Positions 25,065-32,135 of a stretch of 53,429 bases of DNA are shown here, piece after piece. A model generated the notes under the pieces. The model saw only the letters and a list, made by a program, of their open reading frames with translations, did no database searches and was not told the origin of the DNA. This stretch comes from an uncultured Clostridia bacterium (GTDB taxonomy: Bacteria; Bacillota; Clostridia; Christensenellales; Aristaeellaceae). The stretch is taken from assembly GCA_947596085.1 (NCBI GenBank), contig CANQEW010000013.1:1-53429 (forward strand), read 5' to 3'. A program made the translations under genes and the position numbers. Position 1 is the stretch's first letter, and each line of letters starts with the position of its first letter.

Positions 25065-26015
25065 TCAGCGGCGTCTGTTCGTCCTCTGAAAATAGGTTTC
25101 CGCCAAGAGCTTGCATATTTCATCGTTCATGACCTCTACCGTCGTACCCGGCAAGAAATACTGGCGGATGCGCTCGTAATCCAGCCTGCATGCTTCGCTA
25201 TCCGGTGACGGTGGCGAATTCGTAGATGAATTGGAACATTCCGGTGCGAATTCCTCGCTCGCGTGGGAAATCGCGGGAACGTATCGCCGCGTCGTTTTTT
25301 CCGGCTTCGGTTTTTTACTGCCGAGTATCTCGGGGATCATGTCCTCCCGCAGCTCATTCTTTGTGGAATACCTGTACAGCAGCTTGGCCTTGGCAGCCGG
25401 GAGGGCAAGATCGTGTTCCGTGATATAGTCGTACACCCAGCATTGCTCCTCCGTGGAAAGCGATGCCAGATAGCCCGCGCTTTCCATGGACAGCTTGCCT
25501 TCGTCCAACAGATTCAGCAGTTGCCGGTTCAGATTCACCAGCTTGATGTACCGGGAGACCTGGCGCGCGGACATGCCCGTCTCCTCCGCTACGCTCTCCG
25601 TGGCCCGTTCGTTCTCGCTCCTTCCCTTTGTTTGCAGCATGATCCGGCGAACCACGTTTGTTCTCTCCCGGAGCGCAAAGGCCCTTTCGCTCGGCAGAAT
25701 CCTCTCGCGCTGCATGAGATTGTTGTCGATCATGGCCAGAGTTGCGTGATTGTCGTCCAAGTCGACGACGATGCAAGGCACCTCCAACATTTTCAGAATG
25801 CGCGCGGCTTCGGTTCTGCGATGTCCCGAAATGATCTCATACTTGCCGCCCTGCTTCTGCCGCACCAGTATGGGTGAGAGGATGCCGTTGGCGCGAATGC
25901 TCTCCACCAACTTCTCCATTTCCTCGTCCCGCCGGACGGAAAACAGATGATTGCGAAACTCGTTCAGGTCCCGAATGTCAATCCATAGGTATTGCGTATT
26001 TCCCATATTTTCCAT
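25065..26015 (-). CDS. ParB/Spo0J-like DNA-binding protein
   Basis: 316 residues from the ATG at 26015, which has AGGAGG a few bases upstream. The N-terminal ParB/Srx domain (about 8-95) includes SIRANGILSPILVRQ and the CTP-site-like motif IISGHRRTEAARIL. The central helix-turn-helix is SVAEETGMSARQVSRYIKL (about 145-165). The C-terminal third is poorly conserved and Ser/Pro-rich. No parA is adjacent, which is common for ParB-like proteins of integrative elements, where they may aid maintenance or regulation. Two near-identical palindromes lie upstream and could be binding sites. Confidence 0.88.
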   Translation of the reverse strand: MENMGNTQYLWIDIRDLNEFRNHLFSVRRDEEMEKLVESIRANGILSPILVRQKQGGKYEIISGHRRTEAARILKMLEVPCIVVDLDDNHATLAMIDNNLMQRERILPSERAFALRERTNVVRRIMLQTKGRSENERATESVAEETGMSARQVSRYIKLVNLNRQLLNLLDEGKLSMESAGYLASLSTEEQCWVYDYITEHDLALPAAKAKLLYRYSTKNELREDMIPEILGSKKPKPEKTTRRYVPAISHASEEFAPECSNSSTNSPPSPDSEACRLDYERIRQYFLPGTTVEVMNDEICKLLAETYFQRTNRRR

Positions 26016-26098
26016 ATAACCTCCTGCTTGTTGATGTGTGGTTTTGTTCCTCTGATTTCCATTACCACAAGGATAAGTCATGCGATATCCAAAGAACA

Positions 26099-26116
26099 GG
26101 CCACGGCGTGGCCGCC
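26099..26116. repeat. Palindromic site 1 upstream of parB-like gene (candidate parS)
   Basis: GGCCACG-G-CGTGGCC is a 7-1-7 palindrome. The 18-base stretch GGCCACGGCGTGGCCGCC is repeated with two changes at 26243-26260. Both copies lie within 250 bases upstream of the parB-like start in otherwise AT-rich DNA. Confidence 0.55.
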
Positions 26117-26242
26117 TCACATGCGATATTCTTTGTGATTATGCACCAATGATTTAACATATACTTTTCTTTGATTGAGTAATTTGGGTTAATTCTATGG
26201 CAATGTTGCACCAAATATTGCCCTTTTCGAGAGATTGGAAGC

Positions 26243-26260
26243 GGCCACGGCATGGCCGCT
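26243..26260. repeat. Palindromic site 2 upstream of parB-like gene (candidate parS)
   Basis: GGCCACGGCATGGCCGCT is a direct repeat of site 1, set in the perfect inverted repeat GCGGCCA-CGGCA-TGGCCGC (26241-26259). It lies 144 bases from site 1. Confidence 0.55.
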
Positions 26261-26295
26261 TATGAAATGTTAAATATCCTGAGGATTTCGAAATC

Positions 26296-26414
26296 CATCG
26301 GGGACAGAGCTGTCAAGCATATCCTCGCGTCCGCCACTTGCGTGGCGACACTCGAAAAGAAGCGCGACGCAACCGTGTCACGCTTCTTATACTTAGGGTG
26401 CTGCCCTAAAACCC
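26296..26414 (-). repeat. Structured repeat copy B
   Basis: Read on the minus strand from 26414 it begins GGGTTTTAGGGCAGCACCC and later has GGATATGCTTGACAGCTC-TGTCCCC. Hairpins are TTAGGG...CCCTAA, a perfect AAGAAGCG/CGCTTCTT, and CGCCAC-GCAA-GTGGCG. The stems differ from copy A but occupy the same places. It lies in the 563-base gap upstream of parB, which otherwise holds only the two palindromes and AT-rich DNA. Confidence 0.65.
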
Positions 26415-26578
26415 TCATAGCAGGAACAGATTCAACCCAGTTGCATACTGTTTTTACATACCGTGCATTCCTTTTAGCCACACTTCTGTTGCATACTAAA
26501 ACTTTACATTCACGGCGGAACTGTGGAGCCTTTACCAGATTTTACCATCCCCCATACTTCTACATGGAGGTGAATGAG

Positions 26579-26797
26579 ATGGTAATACTGAATGGTTCCA
26601 AGCTTCGAGAGATTCGGATATCGAAGAACATACGTCAATCCGATGTTGCCGAAGCAGCAGACACAACTGAACGCTATATTCGGGAGCTGGAATCCGGAAG
26701 AAAATGCGACCCTTCTGCCCGAATCGTATATGGTTGTGCCAGTTGCCTGGGGGTTGCAATGGAAGACTTGATGACTGTTCGTGAGGAGGAGATTTAA
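26579..26797 (+). CDS. Small XRE-type helix-turn-helix protein
   Basis: 72 residues from the ATG at 26579, which follows GGAGGTGAATGAG. The helix-turn-helix KLREIRISKNIRQSDVAEAA continues to DTTERYIRELESGRKCDPSA, covering most of the protein; the rest is a short acidic tail. The frame is open far upstream through copy B, but that part has no ribosome site and looks random. Likely a regulator of the element. The next small gene begins 3 bases after its stop. Confidence 0.8.
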   Translation: MVILNGSKLREIRISKNIRQSDVAEAADTTERYIRELESGRKCDPSARIVYGCASCLGVAMEDLMTVREEEI

Positions 26798-26800
26798 ATC

Positions 26801-27034
26801 ATGATTACAAAAGAGATCCGATCCGACAATTATATGGAGGCACTGTTACGCGCATCACTGCTGCTGGGAGATTTACATCGCACGGTCCCTGTTCAAGAGA
26901 TTACCATTGCCGCATTTGATTCTTCGGGACACTCCCATCATCTATATCCCAAGTGCAGGATCATTTCGCACGATCCACTTGCAACTCATCAGATGCCGCC
27001 AGGGGTTTATGTTCCTATGGGGAAAAGTATCTGA
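26801..27034 (+). CDS. Small protein of unknown function
   Basis: 77 residues from the ATG at 26801, with GAGGAGGAGATTTAAATC upstream, inside the end of the XRE gene. The sequence has a short helical start and a His-rich middle (SSGHSHHLY). I do not recognise it. Good ribosome site and tight spacing to the regulator support a real two-gene unit. Confidence 0.5.
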   Translation: MITKEIRSDNYMEALLRASLLLGDLHRTVPVQEITIAAFDSSGHSHHLYPKCRIISHDPLATHQMPPGVYVPMGKSI

Positions 27035-27126
27035 TCCTCTATCCTGACTCTTTGCAGCACTGATTCTGACTTGAGGGCGACAGTATATCTGTTGCCCTTG
27101 CTTTATAACACTTTTTAACTCGAAAT

Positions 27127-27474
27127 CTATCCGCGTCGCGTGAATAAACGTATCGTTTGAAGGATATTTTTGCGCTGCTCTTCCGTACATTCAACCAATC
27201 CAGCACAAATCTGATCTATAATATCCGCATCTGAGTCTCTCGAAAATGGCACCGTCTCCCCGAGAAGAAGGACCGTTGGCGTTAGAAATAAAACGCGGCA
27301 TAAGGCCAGCATTGTTTCAATGGACATGCCGCAATAACCGCGTTCGATGTCTGCGTAGTATTTTGGCACCTTATCAATCTGCTCCGCAACTTCGGCGATT
27401 GTGAGGTGAAGTTCATTTCTACGTCGCCGCAAACGTTCCCCCACAACTTTGTGATCAAAGTTCCATTTCTCCAT
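27127..27474 (-). CDS. XRE-family transcriptional regulator
   Basis: 115 residues. The N-terminal HTH_3 domain (VGERLRRRRNELHLTIAEVA, then YYADIERGYCGMSIETMLALC) is followed by a short C-terminal helix region. It resembles element repressors. The ATG at 27474 has GAGG about 10 bases upstream. A stronger site AGGAGG further upstream serves an ATG-TGA start-stop pair at 27489-27484. It is convergent with the small two-gene unit. Confidence 0.85.
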   Translation of the reverse strand: MEKWNFDHKVVGERLRRRRNELHLTIAEVAEQIDKVPKYYADIERGYCGMSIETMLALCRVLFLTPTVLLLGETVPFSRDSDADIIDQICAGLVECTEEQRKNILQTIRLFTRRG

Positions 27475-27920
27475 GCCAATTCCTCACATCCGTTTATACC
27501 TCCTATTATGTACGTTTTTGATGTTGATTAAAATGAGTTTATAACGTATAATAATACAATATAAAAGTATTTTGCAAAAGACAGGAATTCAATACGGCAC
27601 GAAGTATGCTCAGAAAAATGGTATTAGCACACAAAAAAACGCGTCGCTAAATTTCAGATTCAGCGACGCGAGCGATACAACCTCATATATGCTTGTTTAT
27701 GATAACATGAACAGTTTTAATTGTCAACGAAGATATTGTTACTTTCGCAATTGCGAGGGTCGATCAAATTGGAAATAGCCACAATGTGGAATGTGTTCGC
27801 CCCGAGAGGATGCGGGGATTCCCGGAAAAGAAAGCGAAATTATGAGCCGTCAGACAGCCGTCAGGGCGAGAGAGGAAGCAGAGAGTTTATTGAAAGGATC
27901 GGAAATGAAGGAGGCAGAAA
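27475..27920. other. AT-rich gap with a candidate small RNA
   Basis: No protein gene is seen in these 446 bases. On the minus strand they hold a promoter (27699-27727) and terminator (27633-27670) that frame a candidate small RNA, then the leader of the XRE gene. GC-richer sequence with a plus-strand ribosome site (AAGGAGG) opens the second recombinase. Confidence 0.5.
27633..27692 (-). ncRNA. Candidate small RNA of about 60 nt
   Basis: On the minus strand TTGACA (27727-27722), a 17-base spacer and TATCAT (27704-27699) predict a start near 27692. An intrinsic terminator follows at once: AGCGACGCG...CGCGTCGCT reversed as a 9-bp stem with extra inner pairs (27670-27640) and seven U (27639-27633). 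Promoter, short body and terminator together suggest a small regulatory RNA, or a premature-termination leader of the XRE gene 160 bases further on. Confidence 0.5.
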
Positions 27921-29069
27921 ATGGCAAAGCGCGGGGAAAACATTTATAAGAGAAAGGATGGCAGGTACGAAGGGCGATACGTTGTGGGAAGAATGGCTGA
28001 CGGCCGCACCAGGTTCGGGTATATCTACGGCCATCAGTTTGGAGAGGTGCGGGATCAACTTCTGCTGATGAAGGCGAAGCTGGTCCGAAGGCGCAATCCA
28101 CCTGCGCCGTGTCAAAAGCGATTTGCCGAGTGGGCGGAGGAGTGGCGGAATCGGAAGCTTTCCGAGCGGATCAAGGCTTCGTCATGGCAGACCTATGGAA
28201 ATATCCTCAACCGACACCTGTTGCCGGCGCTGGGGAACTGCACGCTTGCGGAGGTCACGGTCGATACAATCGGTGCCCTTGTGCGCGACCTGGAAAATCG
28301 GGGTCTGGCCGCATCGACGATCCGAGGGATACTCCGAATACTGAACAGCATTCTTCGCTGTGCGATGGAGGAGGGATTGATTTCGCAGAATCCGTGCCGC
28401 AAGGTTCGGATGCGTGGTGAAAGAGCGGAGCGACAGCGGGTGCTGAGCCGTCGGGAGCAGCAGACCATACTGACAACAGCGCGGGAAGAGCGAGACATTC
28501 CCGCGCTGTTGAGCTTATATACGGGAATGCGCCTGGGAGAGATTTGCGCGCTGAAGTGGGAGGACATCAATTGGGAGCAGGGCACGATTCTCGTGCGGCG
28601 CACCGCACAGCGCCTAAAAGTTGGATGCGAGGGCACGAGACAAGAGAACGGGGGACAAAATGTGAAGGGAGGTAGACGGACAGCGCTCCGTGTGGACGTG
28701 CCAAAGTCAGCATGTGCGGTGCGAATCCTTCCGCTCCCAGCGTTTTTGTTGGACGCGCTTCGAGAGCTTGCGGAGGAACGCGGAGAAAGTGAGTACATAT
28801 TCGGGAACGGTGTACGTCCGGCGGAACCGCGAACGGTGCAGAGGCGGTTTCAGGCGTTGGTGCGGAGAACTGGGCTCAAGGGAGTGCATTTTCATACGCT
28901 GCGGCACAGCTTTGCGACGCGACTGTTGGAATTGGGCGTTGACATGAAGACGGTGAGCGTGCTGATGGGGCACAGTTCGGTGCGCACGACATTGGAATAT
29001 TACGCGCACAGTCTGATCGAGAGCCAGCGTCAGGCGATGAACCGGCTGGTTGAGGCATTCGCGGGATGA
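27921..29069 (+). CDS. Tyrosine recombinase at the head of the polysaccharide locus
   Basis: 382 residues from the ATG at 27921 (AAGGAGG six bases upstream). There is an N-terminal arm-binding-like region (IYKRKDGRYEGRYVVGR), a core-binding domain (about 65-150) and a complete catalytic domain with Arg in YTGMRLGEICALKW, HTLRHSFATRLL and LMGHSSVRTTLEYYAHS. All catalytic residues are present. Unlike the first recombinase it is not at a tRNA; it stands in front of loaP and the polysaccharide genes. It may invert or move a nearby segment, but no matching inverted repeats were identified by eye. Confidence 0.93.
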   Translation: MAKRGENIYKRKDGRYEGRYVVGRMADGRTRFGYIYGHQFGEVRDQLLLMKAKLVRRRNPPAPCQKRFAEWAEEWRNRKLSERIKASSWQTYGNILNRHLLPALGNCTLAEVTVDTIGALVRDLENRGLAASTIRGILRILNSILRCAMEEGLISQNPCRKVRMRGERAERQRVLSRREQQTILTTAREERDIPALLSLYTGMRLGEICALKWEDINWEQGTILVRRTAQRLKVGCEGTRQENGGQNVKGGRRTALRVDVPKSACAVRILPLPAFLLDALRELAEERGESEYIFGNGVRPAEPRTVQRRFQALVRRTGLKGVHFHTLRHSFATRLLELGVDMKTVSVLMGHSSVRTTLEYYAHSLIESQRQAMNRLVEAFAG

Positions 29070-29395
29070 GGGGGAGATGGAGGAGGAAAGAAATAAGCCG
29101 TCAAAAGCCGTCCAGAGGCACAAAAAAGGCTTGGGAGAGCGGGAATTTCGGGCCATCATAGAATCTGAAATTTTACGACAATGATGGAAATATCATAGAA
29201 CATTTTCCTGAAAGAGTCGAGACAGAAACGGAAAAAGCAGAGCGATCACACAAACAAAGAGGGTTCAAAGATTGGCTTCCGCTATAACGCGTACGATGGG
29301 AGAGCCCTTGACATAGCCGGGAGAGAGCAACCGCGCGGAAGTGCGGAGGGCGAAGCTTTGCCCATCGGGTGCGAAGGACCTGGGAGTGGTGCGGG
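29070..29395 (+). other. Gap between recombinase and loaP
   Basis: No gene is seen in these 326 bases. A near-palindrome GGGCGAAGCTTTGCCC (about 29348-29363) lies shortly before the loaP ribosome site, and short imperfect repeats (GATGGAAATATCAT) lie near 29184. No clear promoter was found. Confidence 0.4.
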
Positions 29396-29923
29396 ATGGA
29401 ACGGTTTGAACAAGCGCGCTGCCTGTTTTGCGAGACAGGGAAAGAGAAGCGAGTGGTCCACGCGATTGGCGAGAACGGATGGGGACGCGCGATATTCGCG
29501 CGGCGCATTCGATATATCAAGAGGAACCGGGAATGGGAGAAGATAGAATTTCCGCTGCTGCCGGGCTATGTATTTGTATACACAGAGCGGGAAGGGATTC
29601 GAAATACAGAGTATCAGAAGATACCGCACGTGATCCGTGCGTTGCGATATGAAGACGGTCAGGAAGAACTGACGGGGAACGACCTGAAATTTGCGGATTG
29701 GCTGTGGCGGATGAACGGAGAGATTGGTGTGATCCAAACGGTGCGGGTGGGCGACCGGATCGAAGTTGCGGACGGGACATTTCGGGAATTGCACGGCACG
29801 ATTGAACACGTAAACCGGAGGCAGCGAAAGGTGTATGTAACGCTGGATACGCAGAGCATCTCGATGCACACGTGGCTGGCGTATGAGCAGGTAGAGAGGA
29901 TCGATGGAGGGATAAAAGAATGA
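29396..29923 (+). CDS. loaP: LoaP, NusG-like processive antiterminator
   Basis: 175 residues from the ATG at 29396 (GGGAG about 10 bases upstream). The NusG N-terminal domain (about 1-100) includes FPLLPGYVFVY (53-62), the RNA-polymerase-binding region. A KOW-type C-terminal domain follows with VRVGDRIEVADGTF and a GTIEHVN turn. LoaP proteins are specialised NusG paralogues of Bacillota that let polymerase read through terminators in long polysaccharide or secondary-metabolite operons. Its place directly before a 20-kb glycan locus fits this role. Its stop overlaps the next gene (ATGA). Confidence 0.88.
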   Translation: MERFEQARCLFCETGKEKRVVHAIGENGWGRAIFARRIRYIKRNREWEKIEFPLLPGYVFVYTEREGIRNTEYQKIPHVIRALRYEDGQEELTGNDLKFADWLWRMNGEIGVIQTVRVGDRIEVADGTFRELHGTIEHVNRRQRKVYVTLDTQSISMHTWLAYEQVERIDGGIKE

Positions 29924-30567
29924 ACGCAATCGAGAAAGTGACGCCCTATCCATCGCGCTACACTCAGGAGCCGGAGGAGTGGGAACTGCAGGAACTGCTG
30001 GCGCAGGAAGAGGAACAATGGAAGCGCGCATCTGCGGGGAAGTTCTGGATGCGCGCGGAGCTGTGCCGGGAGGAAAAGGTAAGAAAATCATTAAGCGCAA
30101 CGGAGCGGAGAGACGCAGTGCGCGTGGTGAGCGACGTTCTCGGGAAGAGAGCGGAGTATCAGCGCAAGGAAGGCTATTATAAGATTGGCGAATGGATTGT
30201 AACGAATTATTCGGTTACGAGCGATTTCTTCGGGATCGGGGAAAGAGCGAAAAACATGGAGGCATTCGCGGCGCTGGATGCAGCGGGGTACAGGGCGAGG
30301 AACGGCGTACAGATCTGTTATCGGCCGAAGGCGGTGAGGATGGAAGAAACTCTCGCGCTGATGGCGATGGCGGAGCGAGAAATGAAACAGCTTGAGAAGC
30401 GGGTGTACTTGCCGGAGGAGCCGGTGATCAGTATGGAGAGAGAAGGGTTTCAGCTGTATGTACCGGGGAAGCGGATGGGATACGAGAAGCTAGAGGAGAG
30501 CCTGCTGACGTATTTTAGAATGATCAAGATGGCGGGGCTGCGGCGCGGGAAGGTCGCGGCAGGTTGA
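29920..30567 (+). CDS. Unknown 215-residue protein coupled to loaP
   Basis: The ATG overlaps the loaP stop, so translation is coupled. The protein is charged and mostly helical: a Glu-rich start (PEEWELQELLAQEEEQW), a central region with YYKIGEWIVTNYSVTSDFFG, and a basic C-terminus without a membrane segment. I recognise no family. Co-translation with LoaP suggests a role in the same regulatory step or in switching of the locus. Confidence 0.65.
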   Translation: MNAIEKVTPYPSRYTQEPEEWELQELLAQEEEQWKRASAGKFWMRAELCREEKVRKSLSATERRDAVRVVSDVLGKRAEYQRKEGYYKIGEWIVTNYSVTSDFFGIGERAKNMEAFAALDAAGYRARNGVQICYRPKAVRMEETLALMAMAEREMKQLEKRVYLPEEPVISMEREGFQLYVPGKRMGYEKLEESLLTYFRMIKMAGLRRGKVAAG

Positions 30568-30649
30568 ACGAAGCGGTCGCAAGAGAATGGAGTACGGATA
30601 CAGGTAACTGAAAAAACAGGCGAATAAGAGCGGATACGAAGAAATATCC

Positions 30650-30658
30650 GGGGGGGGG
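30650..30658 (+). repeat. G-tract 1 (9 G), leader
   Basis: ATATCC then nine G, then CGGAAGCTCTCCCCC. The tract can pair with the CCCCC downstream. It lies outside any coding sequence I can support. Confidence 0.85.
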
Positions 30659-31048
30659 CGGAAGCTCTCCCCCTAAGTTGTGCAAGAAATGAGCAAATAA
30701 TGAATGTACAGATAGAATAACCTTCGATGGATGGAAAATATGGGCAAAATGAACGAAATATTGTGGCAGATTAGAGCTTAATTTTGTACAATTCAAACAA
30801 TAAATTCCTTTGATGCTCACTTCAGACATCAAATTGGCGGTTTTCCGGTGGTTATGGCTGGTTAGGACAGTGGGTACTCATTTTGCGTCAGCATTCGTTT
30901 CCGTGTATCGAACCGATGTAGTTGTAAGTAGTTTCGTGAAAATAATAGTTGTTCGATGTATGGAAATGGATATGGATATAGAATGGTTCATGGGGAAAAA
31001 GCATGTCTGAAAAAGCGATTTCTGACAAGTTTGTTAACTATACAGCCC

Positions 31049-31070
31049 ATGTCAGAATGACATTTTTCTT
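31049..31070 (+). terminator. Weak terminator-like hairpin in the polysaccharide leader
   Basis: ATGTCA (31049-31054), loop GAA, TGACAT (31058-31063), then TTTTTCTTT. Only 6 bp and AT-rich, so weak, but correctly placed to be a LoaP-controlled stop. Confidence 0.35.
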
Positions 31071-31107
31071 TGAGAGAATAAGCATCTGGGGGAGATGAAG
31101 AAAGAGC

Positions 31108-31308
31108 ATGTCTAATAGCAGAATAAGTTGCCGGCAGAATAGCCTTGGAAATATCGGGAGGGGGGGTAACTGGCCTCTCCTCCGTGTTGTAGATAGAAAA
31201 TTATTGTTGGTAGACAATGAGACAAATTTTAGGATAGGCATTCGGACAGGCATTGGCTTAAGTGTTGGCGAGAAAAAGATAGCTACAAATAAGCACAAGC
31301 CGCACTAA
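31108..31308 (+). CDS. Possible leader peptide ending on the ribosome site of the sugar transferase
   Basis: 66 codons from an ATG with only a weak purine-rich site (AAGAAAGAG). The frame crosses G-tract 2 (7 G). At this tract length it runs to TAA at 31306-31308, inside TAAGGAGG-ATG of the next gene. With 8 G it would stop at once (TAA), and with 6 G after about nine more codons (TAG). The peptide itself resembles nothing I know. It may be chance, or a coupling device. Confidence 0.3.
   Translation: MSNSRISCRQNSLGNIGRGGNWPLLRVVDRKLLLVDNETNFRIGIRTGIGLSVGEKKIATNKHKPH
31160..31166 (+). repeat. G-tract 2 (7 G, after GGGA), leader
   Basis: ATATCGGGA followed by seven G and TAACTGG, then CCTCTCCTCC that can pair back. 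The flanks resemble the other tracts (ATNTCG...TA). Confidence 0.8.
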
Positions 31309-31313
31309 GGAGG

Positions 31314-32093
31314 ATGGAGAAATTGGAGTTGGGAAAGACGAAAGCTCCAATTGAGGTCGACAAAGAGCAAGTGGGTAATGTGTCAACGATGACGGAATCC
31401 CCTTTGCGAACAGATAGGACTTCATTTTCAAAATTGAATAATTCTTTAAGTCAGCCACTAAACAGAGGCGAGGTATTGCATAGCAAGCGTCTCTACTGGA
31501 TCGGCCGCAGAACACAGGATATTATTTTTTCAACCCTCGCCATACTCGTCCTTTGGCCGCTTATGTTGATCTGCGCAATTTTGATTGTGATCGATAGTCC
31601 GGGAGCAAGCCCGTTCTTTGTTCAAGAAAGAGTAGGACGTGACGGAAAAAGATTTAAGTTCCTAAAATTACGTACAATGATACCTCGAGCACCAAGTATG
31701 CTAGATGGTCTATTAAATCAGAACGAAATGAATGGCCCGGTATTTAAGATCAAAGACGATCCACGCATCACGCGGATTGGGAAAGTCCTTCGAAAAACGA
31801 GCATCGATGAGCTGCCGCAGCTTCTCAACATACTCAAGGGAGACATGAGCATCGTAGGCCCGCGCCCTGCGCTTCCGCGGGAGGTGGCGCAGTACAACGC
31901 CTATCAGAAACAGCGGCTGTACGTGACGCCGGGGCTCACGTGCTATTGGCAGATTCAGCCGCACCGGAATGAATTGAGCTTCGACGAGTGGATGGAGCTG
32001 GATTTGAAGTACATACGGGAGCGGAGCTTTTGGGTGGATTGGAAGATTATTTTCAAGACGTTTGGCGCGGTGCTTCATTTGACGGGGGAGTAA
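31314..32093 (+). CDS. Polyprenyl-phosphate sugar-1-phosphate transferase (initiating enzyme)
   Basis: A bacterial sugar transferase (WbaP/EpsL type), about 259 residues, that loads the first sugar phosphate onto undecaprenyl phosphate at the inner membrane. A hydrophilic 65-residue N-terminus precedes a membrane hairpin (IIFSTLAILVLWPLMLICAI). The catalytic part includes [47 protein letters not shown] and YVTPGLTCYWQI. The ribosome site AAGGAGG (31307-31313) touches the ATG, so the TTG at 31323 (nine bases away) may be the true start. A decayed second copy of the gene lies at 36319-36757. Confidence 0.92.
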   Translation: MEKLELGKTKAPIEVDKEQVGNVSTMTESPLRTDRTSFSKLNNSLSQPLNRGEVLHSKRLYWIGRRTQDIIFSTLAILVLWPLMLICAILIVIDSPGASPFFVQERVGRDGKRFKFLKLRTMIPRAPSMLDGLLNQNEMNGPVFKIKDDPRITRIGKVLRKTSIDELPQLLNILKGDMSIVGPRPALPREVAQYNAYQKQRLYVTPGLTCYWQIQPHRNELSFDEWMELDLKYIRERSFWVDWKIIFKTFGAVLHLTGE

Positions 32094-32135
32094 GAGTCCA
32101 TACCATAGCGTTGCAGCTTTGATGTTCATATTAGG

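Larger units (their letters stand above)
30568..31313 (+). other. Long leader of the polysaccharide operon
   Basis: These 746 bases contain no well-supported gene. They hold two G-tracts (30650-30658 and 31160-31166), each followed by a C-rich arm that can pair with it. A weak terminator-like hairpin ATGTCA-GAA-TGACAT with TTTTTCTTT lies at 31049-31070. A 66-codon frame from 31108 ends in TAA (31306-31308), overlapping the ribosome site of the sugar transferase. LoaP would be expected to act on such a leader. Confidence 0.5.

Noticed and set aside
29282..30100. Minus-strand frame of 272 codons opposite loaP
   Set aside because: Shadow of loaP and its partner; no ribosome site or recognisable domain.
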